Assembly: GCA_964454575.1 (NCBI GenBank)
Contig: CAYVTG010000043.1
Span: 1 to 15,121 of the forward strand
Reading direction: 5' to 3'
From: Haladaptatiplasma sp964454575
Lineage (GTDB): Archaea > Thermoplasmatota > Thermoplasmata > Halarchaeoplasmatales > Halarchaeoplasmataceae
DNA length: 15,121 nt
The position numbers were made by a program, and so were the translations under genes. This document shows positions 13,484-15,121 of this stretch, in pieces. The notes under the pieces are model-generated. The model saw only the letters and a list, made by a program, of their open reading frames with translations. It searched no databases and had not been told where the DNA came from. Every line of letters begins with the position of its first letter. Within the stretch, counting starts at the first letter, position 1.

Positions 13484-13497
13484 ATAATAATTTTCGG
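13484..13497 (-). promoter_or_regulatory. Promoter of glutaredoxin-FDR operon (BRE/TATA)
   Basis: The minus strand reads CCGAAAATTATTAT, a near-consensus BRE and TATA box placed right after the glnA stop. The expected start near 13462 is at the ATG, so the mRNA is leaderless. Confidence 0.55.
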
Positions 13498-13502
13498 GTC
13501 TA

Positions 13503-14777
13503 TCAGCAATCTAAATACTCTGTAAATTCCCAGTCAGTGACAGCACTGTTAAACTTTCTCCACTCGCGCCTTTTTAAAACCATGTAGTGTTCATATAGCT
13601 CGCCCATGGATTCTTTCAAAAGTGTGTCGTTTTCCAAGCAAACTAAGGCTTCTCCCAGATTTTCAGGGAGCATCTCGATGCCTAGCTTACTTATCTCTTC
13701 GGGATCCATCTCGAAAAGATCTTCTTCCATATGATGGCCCGGATCCATTTCATTATCGACTCCATCCATTCCAGCAACAAGCAGTGAATTCAGCATCAGA
13801 TAAAAATTACCGGATGCATCTCCTGCTCTAAACTCTGCCCGCCCTTTTTCTTCTTCGGCATTACCATAGGAAGGCACTCTCACTAGAACGCTTCTATTAT
13901 CTCCACCCCAGACGATGTAAACCGGGGCTTCGTAACCCGGGACCAATCTTTTGTAGGAATTCACAGTTGGGCAACATATCGCAGTAAGTGCTTTTGCGTG
14001 GTTTAAAAGTCCGCCTATGAAACCTCTCATCTCGTTATTTGAATCCTTCAAGGAGATAAACTTTCCATCTTTGAGCAATGTGATATGAACGTGCATGCCG
14101 CTTCCCGGTTCTGTGAATGATGGTTTAGGCATGAAGGTAGCCACTGCTCCGTGCTCCTCTGCAGTTCCTTTTACTATCTCTTTTATGAATATGTGATCAT
14201 CCGCAGCCTTTAATGTATCTTCGTAAGGTCGCGGTTCTATCTCATACTGACCTCGACCTACTTCGTGATGTATCTTCTGTATGGGAATATCTAATTTGAA
14301 TACCTCCCGGGATATGGCGTTGGTGATAGAGGATGCATGACTCTTTCCATCTATATATCCTGCATCATCCACAGGTTCCATCGTGCTGGAATCGAGTAGA
14401 TAAAATTCGTATTCCGGTTTGATATGAAATGCAAATCCTCTTTCATCCATATCTTTGAGGGTTTTCTTTAACATACGTCTCGGATCACCCGTAAAAGGTC
14501 TTCCGTCAGGCCAATTTAAATCACATATGAACACGGCCAATTTTTCATCACCATCCTGTAAAATCCTCAGAGAATCTATATCCGGGATAGCGACCATATC
14601 GCTCTTCGATACATCTGTGTAACCTAAATTAGAAGAATCGAAACCGATCCCATCTTTTGCAGCTATATCGAGCATGTCCGTAGGTATAATGATCTCTCTA
14701 ACTCTGCCGTTCATATCTAAAAATCTAAGAGATATTTTCCCGACTTCTTGGGGTAGTTCTATACAGTTTGATTTCAT
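13503..14777 (-). CDS. glnA: Glutamine synthetase (type I)
   Basis: It makes glutamine from glutamate, ammonia and ATP; 424 residues from the chosen start. Visible are the N-terminal beta-grasp, the catalytic EYEFYL, IHHEVGRGQYEIE, GSGMHVHITL, RLVPGYEAPVYIVWGGDNRSVLVRV and EFRAGDASGNFYLML. The C-terminus shows no Tyr adenylylation motif of the bacterial GSI-beta type. An ATG at 14795 would extend the N-terminus by six residues, but the TATA box predicts a start near 14784, so the leaderless ATG 14777 is preferred. It ends in tandem TGA-TAG. No ammonium transporter or PII gene is in the window. Confidence 0.95.
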   Translation of the reverse strand: MKSNCIELPQEVGKISLRFLDMNGRVREIIIPTDMLDIAAKDGIGFDSSNLGYTDVSKSDMVAIPDIDSLRILQDGDEKLAVFICDLNWPDGRPFTGDPRRMLKKTLKDMDERGFAFHIKPEYEFYLLDSSTMEPVDDAGYIDGKSHASSITNAISREVFKLDIPIQKIHHEVGRGQYEIEPRPYEDTLKAADDHIFIKEIVKGTAEEHGAVATFMPKPSFTEPGSGMHVHITLLKDGKFISLKDSNNEMRGFIGGLLNHAKALTAICCPTVNSYKRLVPGYEAPVYIVWGGDNRSVLVRVPSYGNAEEEKGRAEFRAGDASGNFYLMLNSLLVAGMDGVDNEMDPGHHMEEDLFEMDPEEISKLGIEMLPENLGEALVCLENDTLLKESMGELYEHYMVLKRREWRKFNSAVTDWEFTEYLDC

Positions 14778-14805
14778 AGTGTGTCGAAGAGGCATCTTTA
14801 TACGT

Positions 14806-14819
14806 GTATATAATCTTTG
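14806..14819 (-). promoter_or_regulatory. glnA promoter (TATA)
   Basis: The minus strand reads CAAAG then ATTATATAC. The expected start near 14784 gives a ~7-base leader for the ATG at 14777. The box lies just after the stop of the upstream membrane protein gene. Confidence 0.5.
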
Positions 14820-14829
14820 TACGTAAAAT

Positions 14830-15121
14830 TCACTTCAGACGGCATATGGATGCGACTATTCGGTCATAATTGTCCGTACCCATCCACCATCCGAATACAC
14901 CGCCTGTTACAGGTGAGATGTATGAAGTAAAAAAAGCGATATCTGTGTTGAACAAGGCATAGGAGATGTAAACGCCTAAGAATAAAGCCGATAAACAGCT
15001 GAATATCCATCCCGTTTTTTTACCTATCAGTATTATGCCTATGGCACCGGAAAGACTGCCGATTGCGATGGAAACACCTGAAGCAGTGATGATATCTCCC
15101 AAAGAAAGAAACGTACTCGAT
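14830..15121 (-). CDS. Small membrane protein, 5' end cut by window
   Basis: About 97 residues are visible, and the frame stays open to the window edge, so the true start is outside; the internal TTG at 15102 is not a convincing start. Hydrophobic segments at about 9-26, 31-50 and 56-74 of the visible part (counted from that TTG) suggest three membrane helices. No family is recognised. It lies upstream of glnA in the same direction, but glnA has its own promoter. A role in ammonium supply cannot be claimed. Confidence 0.6.
   Translation of the reverse strand, partial: SSTFLSLGDIITASGVSIAIGSLSGAIGIILIGKKTGWIFSCLSALFLGVYISYALFNTDIAFFTSYISPVTGGVFGWWMGTDNYDRIVASICRLK

Overview
The window comes from an archaeon. 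Its left edge holds the first ~52 bases of an archaeal 16S rRNA on the minus strand. It also carries archaeal-type information-processing genes: proteasome alpha, the Rrp4/Rrp41/Rrp42 exosome, SBDS, eL43 (L37Ae), RNA polymerase subunit Rpo12, Pcc1 and prefoldin beta. Promoters look like BRE/TATA elements. A euryarchaeal lineage near Thermoplasmata or methanogens is my best inference, from the style of PsmA and TyrRS and from the rubredoxin-tailed ferredoxin:disulfide reductase. I cannot name a species.

Layout. 1-360: 16S rRNA 5' end with its leader and probable tandem promoters (minus). 358-1852 (minus): a two-gene cassette, a small CARF-like (Rossmann-type ligand sensor) protein followed one base later by a PIN-domain nuclease-like protein. 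2011-2875 (plus): a winged-helix regulator and a PH-like protein. 2886-4240 (minus): tRNA-Thr(CGU) just behind pgk. 4346-5392 (plus): tyrS. 5384-11152 (minus): a ten-gene proteasome/exosome superoperon (psmA, SBDS, rrp4, rrp41, rrp42, rpl37ae, rpoP, pcc1, pfdB, DHH phosphoesterase) with a likely internal promoter before rpl37ae. 11272-12539 (plus): a tiny upstream ORF and a KBL/AONS-family PLP enzyme. 12683-13460 (minus): glutaredoxin and ferredoxin:disulfide reductase with rubredoxin tail. 13503-14777 (minus): glutamine synthetase. 14830-15121 (minus): a small membrane protein cut by the window edge.

How the genes work together. The superoperon joins RNA decay (exosome), protein decay (proteasome), ribosome maturation (SBDS, eL43), transcription (Rpo12), tRNA t6A synthesis (Pcc1) and chaperoning (prefoldin), with short gaps and Shine-Dalgarno motifs placed in the preceding gene's end. 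The glutaredoxin/FDR pair forms a ferredoxin-to-disulfide electron route. Most first genes of transcripts (CARF, pgk, tyrS, glutaredoxin, glnA) have a TATA box about 25-35 bases before the ATG and are probably leaderless, while downstream genes carry Shine-Dalgarno motifs. Several longest-ORF starts are therefore trimmed here: tyrS, rrp4, psmA and glnA.

The best candidate for something new is the CARF-like + PIN cassette. It looks like a ligand sensor and nuclease encoded as two separate, translationally coupled proteins, with no CRISPR array or cas gene in view, immediately upstream of the 16S rRNA promoter region.
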